Part shown: piece by piece, positions 21,601 through 32,542 of the stretch | Position numbering within the stretch: the first letter of the stretch is position 1 | Layout: the number at the start of each line of letters is the position of its first letter | Assembly: GCA_902651635.1 (NCBI GenBank) | Contig: CACRSC010000054.1 | Span: 158,158 to 222,157, forward strand | Source: Mastigamoeba balamuthi | Lineage: Eukaryota; Evosea; Mastigamoebida; Mastigamoebidae | DNA length: 64,000 bases | Direction: 5' to 3' | Translations under genes and position numbers: made by a program | The notes under the pieces: model-generated | Told to the model about the DNA's origin: nothing | Databases searched by the model: none | The model's input: only the letters and a program-made list of their open reading frames with translations

Positions 21601-21776
21601 TCCGCCTTGTCCAGCGCGTGCGTGCCGGCGGCGGGCCCGTTGACCTCGTCGATCGCCGCCTGCAGCGCGGGACTGAACGCCATCACGTCGAACGAGGGCA
21701 GGGCCTGGAGGGGCAGCGGTGCCGGCTGCGGCACCGCCGACGGTGGCGGCGCGGCGGGGGTTGTGGGCTCGGCCAT
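18642..21776 (-). CDS. VPS53: VPS53, GARP/EARP tethering complex subunit
   Basis: A multi-exon minus-strand gene starting at 21774-21776. The N-terminal part has the VPS53 hallmark FDPVQYINELFPTEESL followed by a coiled coil (GVDERIARLQAKVRRLDEEI). The next exons give EICRDIKTLDNGKRNLTQ and GVDQLRSMLFSHQYGPAAK, as in animal and yeast VPS53. The middle carries an acidic Asp/Glu-rich insert followed by Lys-rich sequence (20270-20340) not typical of the family. The C-terminal exon (18642-19475) ends GGEDQRGKP. GARP tethers endosome-derived vesicles at the trans-Golgi network. An in-frame ATG at 21797 is an alternative start. One intron (about 19480-19615) holds two copies of the TGCCTGCGTTGAGTCA core. 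Confidence 0.9.
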
Positions 21777-21927
21777 CCGCGCTGGGTGGATCTTCAACTT
21801 GATTCTGTGAAAATCTCATGGCGAAAATATCCCGACGATATCTGCGCTCTCTCGTTTGATTCCGTTACCAAACGGCGATATTTTGGCGCCAGAATTGCGC
21901 AACAAAGGGGAAGGAAAACCGTGTGGG
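21777..21927. promoter_or_regulatory. divergent promoter between VPS53 and a protein kinase gene
   Basis: 151 bp separate two divergent start codons. It contains AT-rich words such as GATATCTGCG and GGCGATATTTTGGCGCC and no evident TATA box. Confidence 0.45.
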
Positions 21928-23203
21928 ATGTCACGCGTCTCGAGCAGGAGGGCCACGCGTTTGCAGGTGGAGCCGGCCAGTGTCAGCGACGTGCGGCAGG
22001 TCCTCGTCGTGAGCCCCAAGGTTCGCGGGACGCCAGCCGAGCTGCGCTCGCGCTACCGGCGCACGGGAGCCCACGCGGCCGGCCGCTTCGGCACCGTCGA
22101 GATCCTCGCTGCACCCGCCCACGACGAGGAGGAGGAAGGCCTCCGCGTGGCCCTCAAGCGCCAGCACGCCCTGAGCCCCGCTGACGCCAAGGTGCACTTT
22201 TCCTGCCCAAATATCTGGATTTGCGACAATATCCTGACGCGGAACCGGAACTTCCTGTGCAGGACGTGCCGTACCGCGAGTGGCGGGTGTTCAACCGGCT
22301 CGCGGCGCTCGCCGAGGAGCGCAGGTGTGTCAACTTCGTGGCGATGATCGACTGGTACGTCGAGCGCCGCGACGGCGAGGCCGGCAAGTTCGTGGACCTG
22401 GTGCTCGAGTACGCCCACAAGGTCCGCCCAGCCAACTCCCCCTGGCCCCCCGCCTGCCCGTTCGCGCAGTGACCGTGGGGGAATGCCACCTCTTGTCGCA
22501 GAGGCTGGACGACGTCAAGGCGACCCTGAGCATCGACCAGTACCGCGAGGTTGTGTTCCAGATCGTGTGGGCCCTCTGCACCGCCCAGAAGCGCATGCAG
22601 TTTGTGCGGCTCTGTGCCCTCCCCTCCACTGCCAGCTGCCAGAGTCTGACCCGGTGGCGCCGCAAGATGCACTGCGACCTGCACGCCAAGAACGTCCTGC
22701 TGCAGGTGCCCGAGAGGCCCACGCTCGTGTCGTACGAGAGGGGCGGGGAGACGCGGTACACGGCGGGGTGGATCGTCAAGATCACCGACTTCGGGCTCTC
22801 GTACGTGCGCCTCGAGGACGGCACGGTCGTCTGCAACCCCAAGGACCTCTGCCCGGCCTTCACCGAGACGCGCGACGCCGAGTCGCTGGCGCGCATGCTG
22901 TCGGGCGTGCGGGTCGCGCAGTGGGACGGCGGGCGCGTCGACGAGGCGCAGGCGCGCAAGTCGGTCGAGGCGTTCAAGGCGGCGCTGACGAGGGTCACCA
23001 AGCACAGGCGCAGGTTCGAGGACCTGCTCGACGAGGACCTGTTCGAGCCGCTGGCGATGCCCCCTGACGACGGCGACTACGACGAGATCGAGGTCTCGTT
23101 CGACGGCGACGCCGGGTCTGCGGACACGTCCGTAGAGTCTCTGGCGGATAAGATGAGGCGCCTGGCCGTGGAAGACCAGCCCGCGGGGAAGACGAGTCCG
23201 TAA
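21928..23203 (+). CDS. protein kinase-like protein, non-RD type
   Basis: Exons 21928-22191, 22263-22421 and 22502-23203 join in phase 0. A further intron around 22600-22640 is possible, but the frame is open through it. The glycine loop reads GRFGTVEI, the ATP-binding lysine is in RVALKRQ, the catalytic loop is HCDLHAKNVLL and the metal site is ITDFGLS. The catalytic aspartate is kept but the preceding arginine is cysteine, so activation-loop phosphorylation is unlikely to be the classical switch. The HxDLHxxN form resembles atypical and giant-virus-like kinases more than standard AGC/CMGC kinases. The C-terminus is acidic. Substrate unknown. Confidence 0.75.
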
Positions 23204-23300
23204 CTATAACACGAGCTCCCTCTCTCTGTTCACGTGTCTCTCGAACGCCAATGAGGAGGACGACCCCAGATGAGGCGCCTGGCCGTGGAAGACCAGCCCG
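23151..23300 (+). repeat. 33-bp direct repeat at the end of the kinase gene
   Basis: AGATGAGGCGCCTGGCCGTG and its following bases occur at 23151-23183 and again at 23268-23300, 117 bp apart. The first copy codes for the kinase C-terminus; the second lies after its stop. Confidence 0.8.
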
Positions 23301-23328
23301 AAACGTCTTCACGAGCTTCTCTCTTTGC

Positions 23329-23860
23329 TCACACGCCGCCGGTGAGGCAGCCCGTTGCCGGGGGAGGCGCCTCACACGCGGAGACGCAGTCACCGCTCTC
23401 GGGGAGGGCCTTGTGGTCCTTGGGCTGGCTCGGCATCACGAAGAGGCGGGCGATGCAGAGGGCGAGCAGCAGGACGACGACGGCCACCTGCGTCGCAGAC
23501 ATGCCCCTGTCGGCATTGACGTCCCGCTGAGGGGGCCTGCAGTTCGGCGAGACGCTGGGATCGGTGTCCTGCGTGAGCACGATGAGCAGCTCGACAGCGA
23601 GCGCCAGGTGCGCAAAGCTCAGAACGAGAGCAGCGGCCTCGCATGAGATCGAGGCCGCCCTGACTGTTTTCCTGTTGGCAATGCCAAGAGATAAAGGGAA
23701 ACGGACCTCTGCTACTGCTGTAATGGATGGATATCACGGCGGTCACAAAGCAGACAGTGGAGCAGATGAACTCAACGACGGAGTATCCTATGTGAAGGAA
23801 ATGAAAACCGAAGATCTGGACGACCCGTTTCCCGATTATTCTTGCCGGTTTTCACATTTC
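23329..23860 (-). CDS. possible small multi-span membrane protein
   Basis: On the minus strand the frame ending at 23329 encodes two hydrophobic helices (one with VLSFAHLALAVELLIVL, one with TQVAVVVLLLALCIARLF) and a Cys-containing tail. Upstream to about 23860 a further hydrophobic stretch is open in the same or a neighbouring frame. I could not find a clear start codon, so one or more exons are unplaced. Family not recognised. Confidence 0.35.
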
Positions 23861-23898
23861 TTTCGTTCATTCTAATACAGATGAATAACAAAAAGTTT

Positions 23899-23970
23899 GA
23901 GGACGAAGGGACTTGAACCCCCAACCTGCTGATCTGGAGTCAGCCGCAGCTACCGTTGTGCTACGCCCTC
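23899..23970 (-). tRNA. tRNA-Trp (CCA anticodon)
   Basis: Minus strand, 72 nt. Acceptor stem GAGGGCG pairs with CGTCCTC. The anticodon stem GCTGA/TCAGC encloses CTCCAGA, giving CCA. The T-arm contains GGTTCAAGTCC. No intron. Confidence 0.93.
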
Positions 23971-24239
23971 TATTCAAAACAATAAAGTTTGGTAGAAGCC
24001 CTTGGAGGGGGTGTGAACGGAGATAACTCAATACTCATTCCAGGAAACGGACAGGCTCTGTTGCACTCGATTGGCATAGATCTTGCCCACCCAGACCGTC
24101 TATCATGATACCAATGGCGCGCCTCTGCTTATTCCGATTCAGCCTTCAGCGAAACAGTTGCAACCGCCACACAAGATCCTCGGGGTCATTTTTCTGAAAC
24201 ACGCCTGTGTGGCTACCGGCAGAGCCGTCGTCGTTTCCC

Positions 24240-26346
24240 ATGAGCAAGACGGTGGCGTACATCGCGGCTGGGGCCGGCTGCCTGTGCTGCGTGGTGGTGG
24301 TCCTCGTGATCGTGCTGCCCATCGCGCTGATCGCGCACCACGCGGCCGAGCTGCCCGACATCCCCTGCACGCTCACGGCCACCGTCAACACGACGCTGCA
24401 GCTGCCCAACGCCCCGCTGCGCTGGTCGCTCAGCACCCTCTACATCGACGACACCAACTACGCCCAGATCCAGCTGTGCGCTCCCCTGTGCTCCCGCTGT
24501 GCACCTTTTGTGCATCTCTGCCTGCGCGGCCGCGCTAAACGTGCTGTGCGGGCTCTCTCTGTGCCTCGCGCAGGAACGAGACGACGTACGGCAGGTCGTC
24601 GGGCAGCACCAAGGCGTCGGGGTACACGGTGTTCTACGAGGACCTGTTCTTCGGCCGCCGCATCTGCACGATGCTGTGGTACCAGAAGGTGCGCAGACAC
24701 GAATGAACGAACCCAGGCCCCGCATACACGGCCACCCACCAGGCCCACACGCACACGACACACGCACTGCACTGCACTGCACGCGATTGCATGCGCGCAT
24801 GGCCACGCGGGCATGGCATGGCTCACTGGCTGGGCAACCCAAACAGAGCAGGCAGTGCATCTCGGTGAACGTGCTGTACTCGCGGACGTGCAAGAAGTGC
24901 GTCTGCCCGCTCGACGCCACGCGCAGGTGCGACACGTGGACGGCGCGCTCGGGGCAGAAGAAGTACGTCGTCGTCGTCGACTCGCAGACGCACGTGCCCG
25001 TGCAGCAGGTCTTCTCGAGCCCCGACAAGGTCCAGACGCTCAACTTCCTCAGCGTCTCGCTCGACCCCATCGACCAGAGCGTCTTCAGCTGGTCGGACAC
25101 AGACACCTGCACGGACCTCAGGTGGGTCGGGGCCCCGCGCCTTAGCTCCACGCGCATCAACGACGAGGAGGAGATCGCGGCAATCAACAGGGTCTCGCGC
25201 ACGTGGACCGCTGGCAAGAACGCCTTCTTCGACGGCAAGACCTTCGGTATGCGGGAATTCCTGTGCTCCCACATTTACACTCCCATCCACCAACCCTTTC
25301 GCTCCCACTCTCCCACTCACGCGCTTTCACTCCCGCTCTCTCTCACTCACGCACTCTCTCAAACACACACACACATACCTTCTTTCTCGTGCTCCTTGTT
25401 GGCTCATGTGGTGTGCCCCCGCCAGACGACGTGAAGGAGATGCTGCGGCAGCCCGAGCAGAGCGTGCTCTGGAGGCCCCGCGAGTCGCCGCTGCCCACCA
25501 GGCCGGCCCGCGAGGCGGAGCAGCTGGGAGCCATCCCGAGGTCGTTTGACGCTCGGCAGCAGTGGCCCGCCTGCGGCATGGACTACATCAGGAACCAGGA
25601 CACCTGCGGCGGGTGCTGGGCGTTCGCGGGGTCCAAGGCATTCGAGGACCGCTACTGCGTCGCCCACGGGGCCGTCGTGCGGATGGGGCCCATCTACCCC
25701 ATCTCGTGCCACATGCGCCAGCAGGCGTGCCAGGGCGGCTTCGTGGACCTGCTGTGGCAGGACTACATGACCCTGGGCACGGCCACCGACGCCTGCGTGC
25801 CCACCTACAGCATCGTCTCGTCCATCCGCTGCCCCACGCGCTGCCCCAGCGACGGCTCCAGCCTCAAGCTCTACCGCACAACCAGTGCCGTGAGTCGCTC
25901 CTCCCGCGTCTGCCCCCACGCCCCACGCCTCGTGGCACTGAGCGGGCCGCTGCCGCAGTACGACGTGCACGTGAGCGGGAACAGGTCCGGCACTGTGGAG
26001 ATGATGCAGAGGGAGATCATGACGTACGGGCCCCTCGAGGTCGCGTTCTATGTGTACAGCGACTTCCCGCACTACACGAGTGGCGTCTACCGCGTCACCC
26101 AGGGCTCCAAGTTCTCCGGCGCCCACGCCGTCGTGGTACCCAAGCCCCTCTCCTGCCCCTCAAATCCACCTGACCCCTCGTCTTGCAATGCAGATCGTCG
26201 GGTGGGGAGAGGACAGCGCAGGAGTCCCGTACTGGATTGTCGCCAACTCATGGGGCGACTGGGGCCTCAACGGGTTCTTCTACATCCGCCGAGGGTTCAA
26301 CGAGGCCGGCATCGAGGAGCAGGTCGCCACAGGCCGCGTCGCCTGA
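24240..26346 (+). CDS. membrane-anchored papain-family (cathepsin B-like) cysteine protease, copy 1
   Basis: Six exons with consistent phases: 24240-24475, 24574-24688, 24856-25246, 25426-25889, 25959-26135 and 26194-26346 (about 510 residues). A hydrophobic helix near the N-terminus (residues ~13-33, Cys/Val/Leu/Ile-rich) looks like a signal anchor. Then comes a ~230-residue region with paired cysteines ([10 protein letters not shown]) that I cannot assign. The catalytic domain begins near IPRSFDAR. It has [11 protein letters not shown] (oxyanion Gln, active Cys), GAHAVVIVGWGED (active His) and VANSWGDWG (active Asn), so the triad is complete. Likely a lysosomal or secretory digestive protease. 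A highly similar inverted copy lies at 42663-44773. Confidence 0.9.
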
Positions 26347-27104
26347 GAGGCCACCCCTCTCTCTCCCCTGCCCTTCCCTACCCACCACCGGGCACAGCAC
26401 ACAACCTCTCAATGCACACTCCGGTTGTTTTGTCGCGTACGCACACTCCTGCACTCGTGCACGTTGTTCTGAATTGGGGGGAAATGAGAAAACGTATGCA
26501 GCGAGCCGACGCAGACCGGGTGCAGGCAACGCTGCTGGGCATACGGCCCGGCAGCACCACACCTCGGGAGGTAGTTGGTCGGTGGGTGGCTACTCGCGTC
26601 GCACTGGGCGCTCGGCAGTTAGAGGTCGCGTCTCCTCATGCGGGTTGTATGGCGTCTCTGCTTACGTCTGTGCACCTTTCAGTTCTCGAGCCGGTTTCGT
26701 TCTTCAGGGCCGTGCAATAGACGGGGCAGGTGCCCTGGAGGATGGCGTCCAGCCTGCCCGACCAGGTCGCCGTGCCCATGGGCATCGCTTCGGCCTCGGC
26801 GGTGCCAAGGAAGAGGCCCTGCCTGGCCCTGCGTCGACTGCACGTTGGGGGAGAACGGAGCGCTCTGAAGAGCGAAGAAACGTGGCCAACGAGAGACGAC
26901 GACGTGGGTGGTGGACCGCGGATTCTGCACCTGCGATGTTTCGTCGATTTCCTAGTTTCACGGGTTACACAGAAGATCAATCGACCTTGGGTTGACCCCC
27001 GGCCGTTTGGGGCAGTGGCCGTTAGCACGCATAACGCCCCCAAAAGCGGCGTGCTGCTGCACATCGCTCCTCCACAATCGTTTTTCTCTCGCAGGCTGAC
27101 AGAA
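26347..27104. other. intergenic region with a possible orphan exon
   Basis: About 760 bp. On the minus strand about 26636-26830 a G/C-biased frame starts after a CAG and reads GLFLGTAEAEAMPMG then TWSGRLDAILQGTCPVYC. It looks like a genuine coding exon, but no partner exons or start were found. It could be the remains of a gene. This stretch is absent from the inverted duplicate at 42 kb. Confidence 0.35.
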
Positions 27105-28574
27105 ATGGCTCGCGCGAGTGTCTTTGTTTCCACCCTCGTGGTGCTGGCGGCGCTGCTGCTGCAGGCGCAGAGCAGGGAGATCAAGGGCAAGTACATCACC
27201 GTCACGGTGGGCGACAGGGTCTTCGACGTCACGCAGTTCAAGGCCCGCGGCGACGGCAGGACCGACGACAGCGCGGCGATCCAGAGGGCCCTCGACGCAG
27301 CCAAGGGCGCCGGCGGCGGCGTCGTCGTGATCCCGAAGGGCAAGACGTTCCTCATCAAGGGAATCAACATCATCGGCGACCGCACGGAGCTCAGGCTCGA
27401 CGGCAACCTGCTCGTCTCCAACGACTGGGCCCACTGGCCTGCGGACGTCAAGGCGGTCGTGACGATCGGCGCCAAGAACAACGTGGCGATCACGGGCAAG
27501 GGGACCATCGACGGGCAGGGGGCCGTGTGGTGGGCCAACAGGAGGTACCAGTTCCGGCCGAGGACCATCTACCCGCGCAAGACCGACAGGGTCATCGTGA
27601 CGGGCGTCACCATCAAGGACTGCCCCGACCACTGCATGCAGATGTACTCGAGCAACACAGAGATCTTCGGCATCACCCTTCGCGCCCCTCCGTCCGAGGG
27701 CATCGCCAAGCCCTCGCATAACACTGATGGCATCGACATCCACGGAGAGAACTTCTACGGTGCGCCCACTCAAAGCCCCATCGCAGTTCAATGTGGTCGC
27801 TGAGCTTTCTGTTGCTGTGGTGGTTTTTGCTTCTTCACTGCAGTGCACAACAGCGACATCTCGGTGGGCGACGACAACGTGGCCATCCACGCCAGCAAGG
27901 TCCGCGTGGAGGACTGCGAGTTCGGCAACGGCCACGGGGCGTCGATCGGGTCGCTGTGCACCGAGGTGATCTCGGACATTGTGGTGCGCAACGTACACTT
28001 CAGCGGGACGACGTGCGGGGCCCGCATCAAGACGATCCCCAACTGCGGCGGCTCGCTCTCCAACGTCTTCTTCCAGGACCTCGTCATGGACAACGTCAAG
28101 AAGTCGATACACATCAGCATGGACTACAAGCTGAGCACGCCCAAGCCCGCGTCGAACCTCAAGTTCAAGATCAGCAACGTGAACCTGCTCAACATCCGCA
28201 GCAACAACCCGCAGCAGGCCGGAGAGTTCGTCTGCGACCCCAAGAGCCCCTGCAACGTCGTCATGCGCGACGTCGTGCAGACGGGCAACAAGCTGGCGTA
28301 CAAGTGCAGCTTCGCCATAGGCAAGGCCACCGGCAAGCAGAGCCCGCGCCCGTGCATCGCGGCCAGGGCGGGGCCCGGGGCCGAGGACGAGGGCAACTTC
28401 ACCGGCGAGGACCCCATCGACGTGCCGTTCCCCCAGAACGACACCGACTTCGAGGACGACGGACGCGAGGGGGTCTTCGAGGAGGGTTCCACGGACAAGG
28501 GTAGTGGCAGCTCGGCTCTCTCGGCCCTCGCGGGCGCCGTGTTCGCGGCGATCTCTGTGCTCTGCTGGTTTTAA
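27105..28574 (+). CDS. GH28 polygalacturonase-like pectinase, secreted, copy 2
   Basis: Exons 27105-27759 and 27844-28574 join in phase 1. A signal peptide with a Val/Leu/Ala core precedes the helix. The signature blocks NTDGID, GDDN, GHGASIGS and RIKT are all intact. The intron lies exactly between the NTDGID block and VHN, as in the other copies. The tail is acidic (EDEGNFTGED) and ends in a hydrophobic segment after Ser/Gly, consistent with a GPI anchor. It follows the protease gene in the same direction, and a decayed piece of a similar gene accompanies the duplicate protease at 42.3-42.6 kb. Confidence 0.9.
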
Positions 28575-28914
28575 TTGAGAAAAACAAAGCCAACTTTTAG
28601 TTGTGTTGTTCCAGACAGGTCCACGTTTAAGGACAGCTTCCACCACAGCTCAAATAACCATACATCCTCTCTCCTGACATCAATCGCCTTGTGGTGGCGA
28701 ATATGTACCGTTCTGTGCTCCCTGATCCGCTCATTCTGCTTGCCATTCCCATGCCACATTTCGTGCACGACGCACCACGGTGCGGCGCTTTTCAGTGCAC
28801 TTCGCCCCGACTGCCAATGAATGAGAGGACCAAGAAGGGCACGGCGGTTGGGACGAGGGAGTTGTATACAGGTCTTGGGGGGTTGTTTGTTCGTGCACTC
28901 TTTCACATTGAGCG
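28575..28914. other. intergenic region between tandem GH28 genes
   Basis: About 340 bp of lower-GC spacer. No gene or repeat recognised. Confidence 0.5.
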
Positions 28915-30443
28915 ATGAATTACGCTTGCTTCCTCGCTCTGTTCACGGTGCTGTGCGCTACATGCGCCGACGCCAAGGTCATCAGGGGCAAGTACATCAC
29001 CGTCACCGTGGGCGACTCCGTCTTTGACGTGACCGCTCCGGAGTTCGGTGCTCGCGGTGACGGCACAACCGACGACACAGAAGCGATCCAGAAGGCCCTC
29101 GACGCAGCCAAGGGCGCCGGGGGCGGCACCGTCGTCGTCCCCGCGGGCATGACGTTCCTCTTCAAGGGCATCACGATCGCCGGGGACCACACGGAGCTCA
29201 GCGTCATGGGGACGCTTCTCATCTCCGACGACTACGAGCACTGGCCCTCGAGCGCCAAGGCCGCCATCATGATCCCCGCCAAGAGCAACGTCGCGGTCAC
29301 GGGGAGCGGGACGATCGACGGGCAGGGCGCCGTGTGGTGGGCGAACCTCAGGAACGGTTTCCGCCCCAAGACGATGTACCCGCACAACACTGACACAGTC
29401 ATCGTGACGGGCATCACCGTCAAGGACTGCCCCAACCACTGCCTCGAGATGTACTCGAGCAACACCGAGATCTTCGGCATCACCCTCCGCGCCCCTCCGT
29501 CGACCGGCATCGCCAAGCCCTCGCACAACACCGACGGCATCGACGTCCATGGCGACAACTTCTACGGTGCGGTCTCACGGGCGCTGCAGCGAGCTCCCCG
29601 ACGTGTGCTCACAATCTGAGCGGTGCAGTGCACAACTGCGACATCTCGGTGGGCGATGACAACGTGGCCATCCACTCGAGCAGGGTCCGCGTGGAGGACT
29701 GCAAGTTCGGCAACGGCCACGGTGCGTCGATCGGGTCGCTGTGCACAGAGCATATCTCGGACATTGTCGTGCAGCGCGTCAACTTCACGGGCACAACGGC
29801 CGGGGCGCGCATCAAGACGGCCCCCGACTGCGGCGGCTCGCTGTCGGACGTGCACTTCCAGGACCTCGTGATGCACAACGTCAAGAAGACCATCGAGCTG
29901 AGCATGTTCTACACGCAGAGCAGCGCCAAGAAGACGGGCGGCACGTTCAGGGTCGCCGACATCAACTACGCCAACATCCGCAGCTACAACCCGCAGCAGG
30001 CCGGCGACTTCCTCTGCGACGCCAAGAGCCCCTGCAGCATCCGCATGCGTGGCGTCGTGCAGACGGGCAGGAACCTCGCCTACAAGTGCAGCAACGTCGT
30101 CGGGAGCGCGTCGGGCAGCGAGAGCCCGCGCCCGTGCGTCCCCGCGGCCGCCGAGTCCTCGGCAACGCCAGCGGGCAGCGCCAGCACGGGCCCTTCGGCT
30201 TCGGCAGCGGGTGGCGCCAGCACGGCCCCTTCGGCTTCGGCAGCGGGCACCAGCGCGGGCCCTTCGGCAACGGGCAGTGCCAGCGCGGGCCACGCCAGCA
30301 GCGCTGTCGTGCCGGTCCCCGGGTCCAGCGGCCGCGGCCACCACGACGACGACGACGAGGGCGACCTACTGAGCTCCGGGCACCGCGCCGCGTGCAGCGC
30401 AGCCGCCGCCGGCGCCGCCATGCTGCTCGCGAGGTCGCTCTGA
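28915..30443 (+). CDS. GH28 polygalacturonase-like pectinase, secreted, copy 3
   Basis: Exons 28915-29566 and 29629-30443 join in phase 1 through a 62-nt intron at the conserved position. A signal peptide (MNYACFLALFTVLC) is followed by a beta-helix with NTDGID, GDDN, GHGASIGS and RIKT intact. Unlike its neighbours it has a long C-terminal Ser/Ala/Gly/Pro linker with near-repeats (GPSASAAG, APSASAAG) then HHDDDDEGD and a hydrophobic end. This suggests an O-glycosylated stalk carrying the enzyme on a GPI anchor. Confidence 0.9.
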
Positions 30444-30732
30444 GAGTCGGGCCACCCCTTGCGCGACGAGGCCTCTCGTGCAGCCCCCCCGCTCGCGCGT
30501 GTGCGCGGGCAGGGCAGTCGGCGGTTTCCTGAGATGAGTTAACCGCCGTTAACTGCGATCCTTGTTGCGCAACCTCACCCCCCGCGTCACGCCACACGTG
30601 TCCAGCCCCGTTGATTTTCCGTGCACCGCACAGCAGCCGTTTTGCTGTCCAGCCGCTCGACTTGCGCTGGGATCCCGCACGCGCCTCTCCTTGGAATACT
30701 GAACGGAGCAGACAGAGCAGCAGCGCGCGGGA

Positions 30733-32204
30733 ATGAGGGTTTTCGTGACGGGCGCGACGGGGTACATCGGGGGCGAGGTCGTGCGGGAGCTGCTGGCGCG
30801 GGGCCACGCGGTGACGGCGCTCGTGCGGGGCGACGCCTCGCGGGCGCCGCGGGGCTCCACGGGCCTCGTGGGCACGCTCGACGGCCTCGCCGGGTGGCTG
30901 CCCGCGGCGGTCCAGCACGACGCCATCGTCCACTGCGCCTACGACATGGCCGCGGTAGCGCAGCAGGGCTCCGACGCCGTGGGGCGCAGAGGCACGCCGT
31001 GCCAGAGAGACTCAAATTCAATCAACTGATTTTAATTTTAATATGCGAATTGAATTCGCGCACGCTCCCCTCTCCACCGGCAGAGGGCGACATGGTCGTG
31101 GCGCTCGCGGAGGCGGCAAAGAAGGAGGGCCGCACCAAGGTCATCGTCATCACGACGTCGCTGTCCGCCGTCGTGGGCCAGCCCGGTACCGCCCCCTACC
31201 CCACTCGCTCGCTCGCTCTCTGCTGCTGTGCCACCGCGCGAAGAATGGGCACTGGGGACGGCTGGGCCCTCGGCCCGAGGAGGGTTTTGTGTGTGTGTGG
31301 CCCTTGGCTCCGCTGGTGGTGGCTCGCGACAGTCCGTGGGTTGCGGCAGCCCCCAGTTGGCCTCGAGTTCGTGCTCGCGTGGCGCTGTTGCCTGGTCTGG
31401 CTGCGACCCCCCTCGAGCGCGGATTGTATGGGCACCTTACTGGTGGCGCGATTGGGTGGGGCGCTTTCGTTTGTCCTCGGCCTCCCAGGGACACTGGGGG
31501 GCGCTGCCCCGTTGGTGGCAGCGTTGTGTGTTGCCGTGGGCTGCTCTGGCGCCCGCCGCAGCTGACCCCTCGCGTGCGGCCGCAGGGACGCCGGACGAGT
31601 ACTCGCCGACGGACAGGATCCCCGAGTGGACGCGCTCGAGGTTCGACAGCGAGGCGAGGTTCCTGGCCACGTCGTCGCCCTCGATGCGCGCCTGCTGCGT
31701 GCGCCCCGCGTGGGTCTACGGCGGCCGCGGCGGCGTCCTCGCCTTCGTCCGCGGCGCCCCGCAGGGCGGCGCCCCCTTCGTCGTCGGCGACGGCGCCGCC
31801 GCCGTCTCGCTCGTCTCGGTCCGCGATCTCGCGCGGCTCTACGCCTTCGTCGTCGAGGACAGCCGCTGCGTCGGCGTCTTCCACGGCGTCAGCGAGGGCA
31901 ACTACTCCACGTGGCGCGAGGTCGCCGAGAGGGTCAGCCACGCCAAGGGCGCCAGGGGCGACGTCGACAGTACGTGTCGCGCGCACGCCAGCGGTGCTTG
32001 CTCGGTGCTCACGGCTGCTGCGATGCCCCCCCCCCCGCAGGGATCCCGCTGGAGGAGGCGCGCAAGAAGATGAGCTACCTGGCCGACCTGCTGGCGACGC
32101 CGCTGAGGATCGGGGGCAGGAGGGCGCACGAGATGGGGTTCGAGTTCACCGAGCCCCGCCTGATGGACGCCTTCGACAGGTTCTGGGAGGAGCTGAGCTA
32201 CTGA
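30733..32204 (+). CDS. atypical short-chain dehydrogenase / NAD-dependent epimerase-like, copy A
   Basis: Four exons: 30733 to about 30978, about 31086-31195, about 31587-31969 and about 32041-32204. The N-terminus MRVFVTGATGYIGGEVV is the Rossmann motif GxxGxxG. Later blocks KVIVITTSLSAVVGQP, WVYGGRGG and VSVRDLARLYAFVVED match extended/atypical SDR proteins. I do not see a clean YxxxK; DEYSPTDRIPEW lies where it would be. The C-terminal exon has RLMDAFDRFWEEL, shared by all three copies. Likely NAD(P)-dependent reductase or epimerase; substrate unknown. The second intron (about 390 nt) is by far the largest. Confidence 0.8.
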
Positions 32205-32542
32205 GATTGGACAGTCCACGGCGGCCCCCGCACACGCCCTCTCAAAGGAAATGCACCGGGACTTCCTTTGTTGTGCCGTGTCTCGTGGTCTGCAGGCTGA
32301 CACGCTAACCGGCTGTTTGCCCTTTTTCCTCGAAAACAGTGTGCACAGTGGACAATTGCGCTGTGAGCACTGCAACTCCGTGGACAGGTTTCGCCGGTTT
32401 TCCCTTCGTGACATAACAAATCCCCCGATGTCGGTGGATTTGTGAGTCAAAGAGGATCGGGATAAAACCCGGTCGCTCCGCGAGCCAACAAAATTACAGT
32501 AAATCGTACAGTTACGTGGCCGAGAAGAGCAGCGCACCGAGC
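32205..32542. other. spacer between tandem SDR genes
   Basis: About 340 bp, lower GC. No gene seen. Confidence 0.5.
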
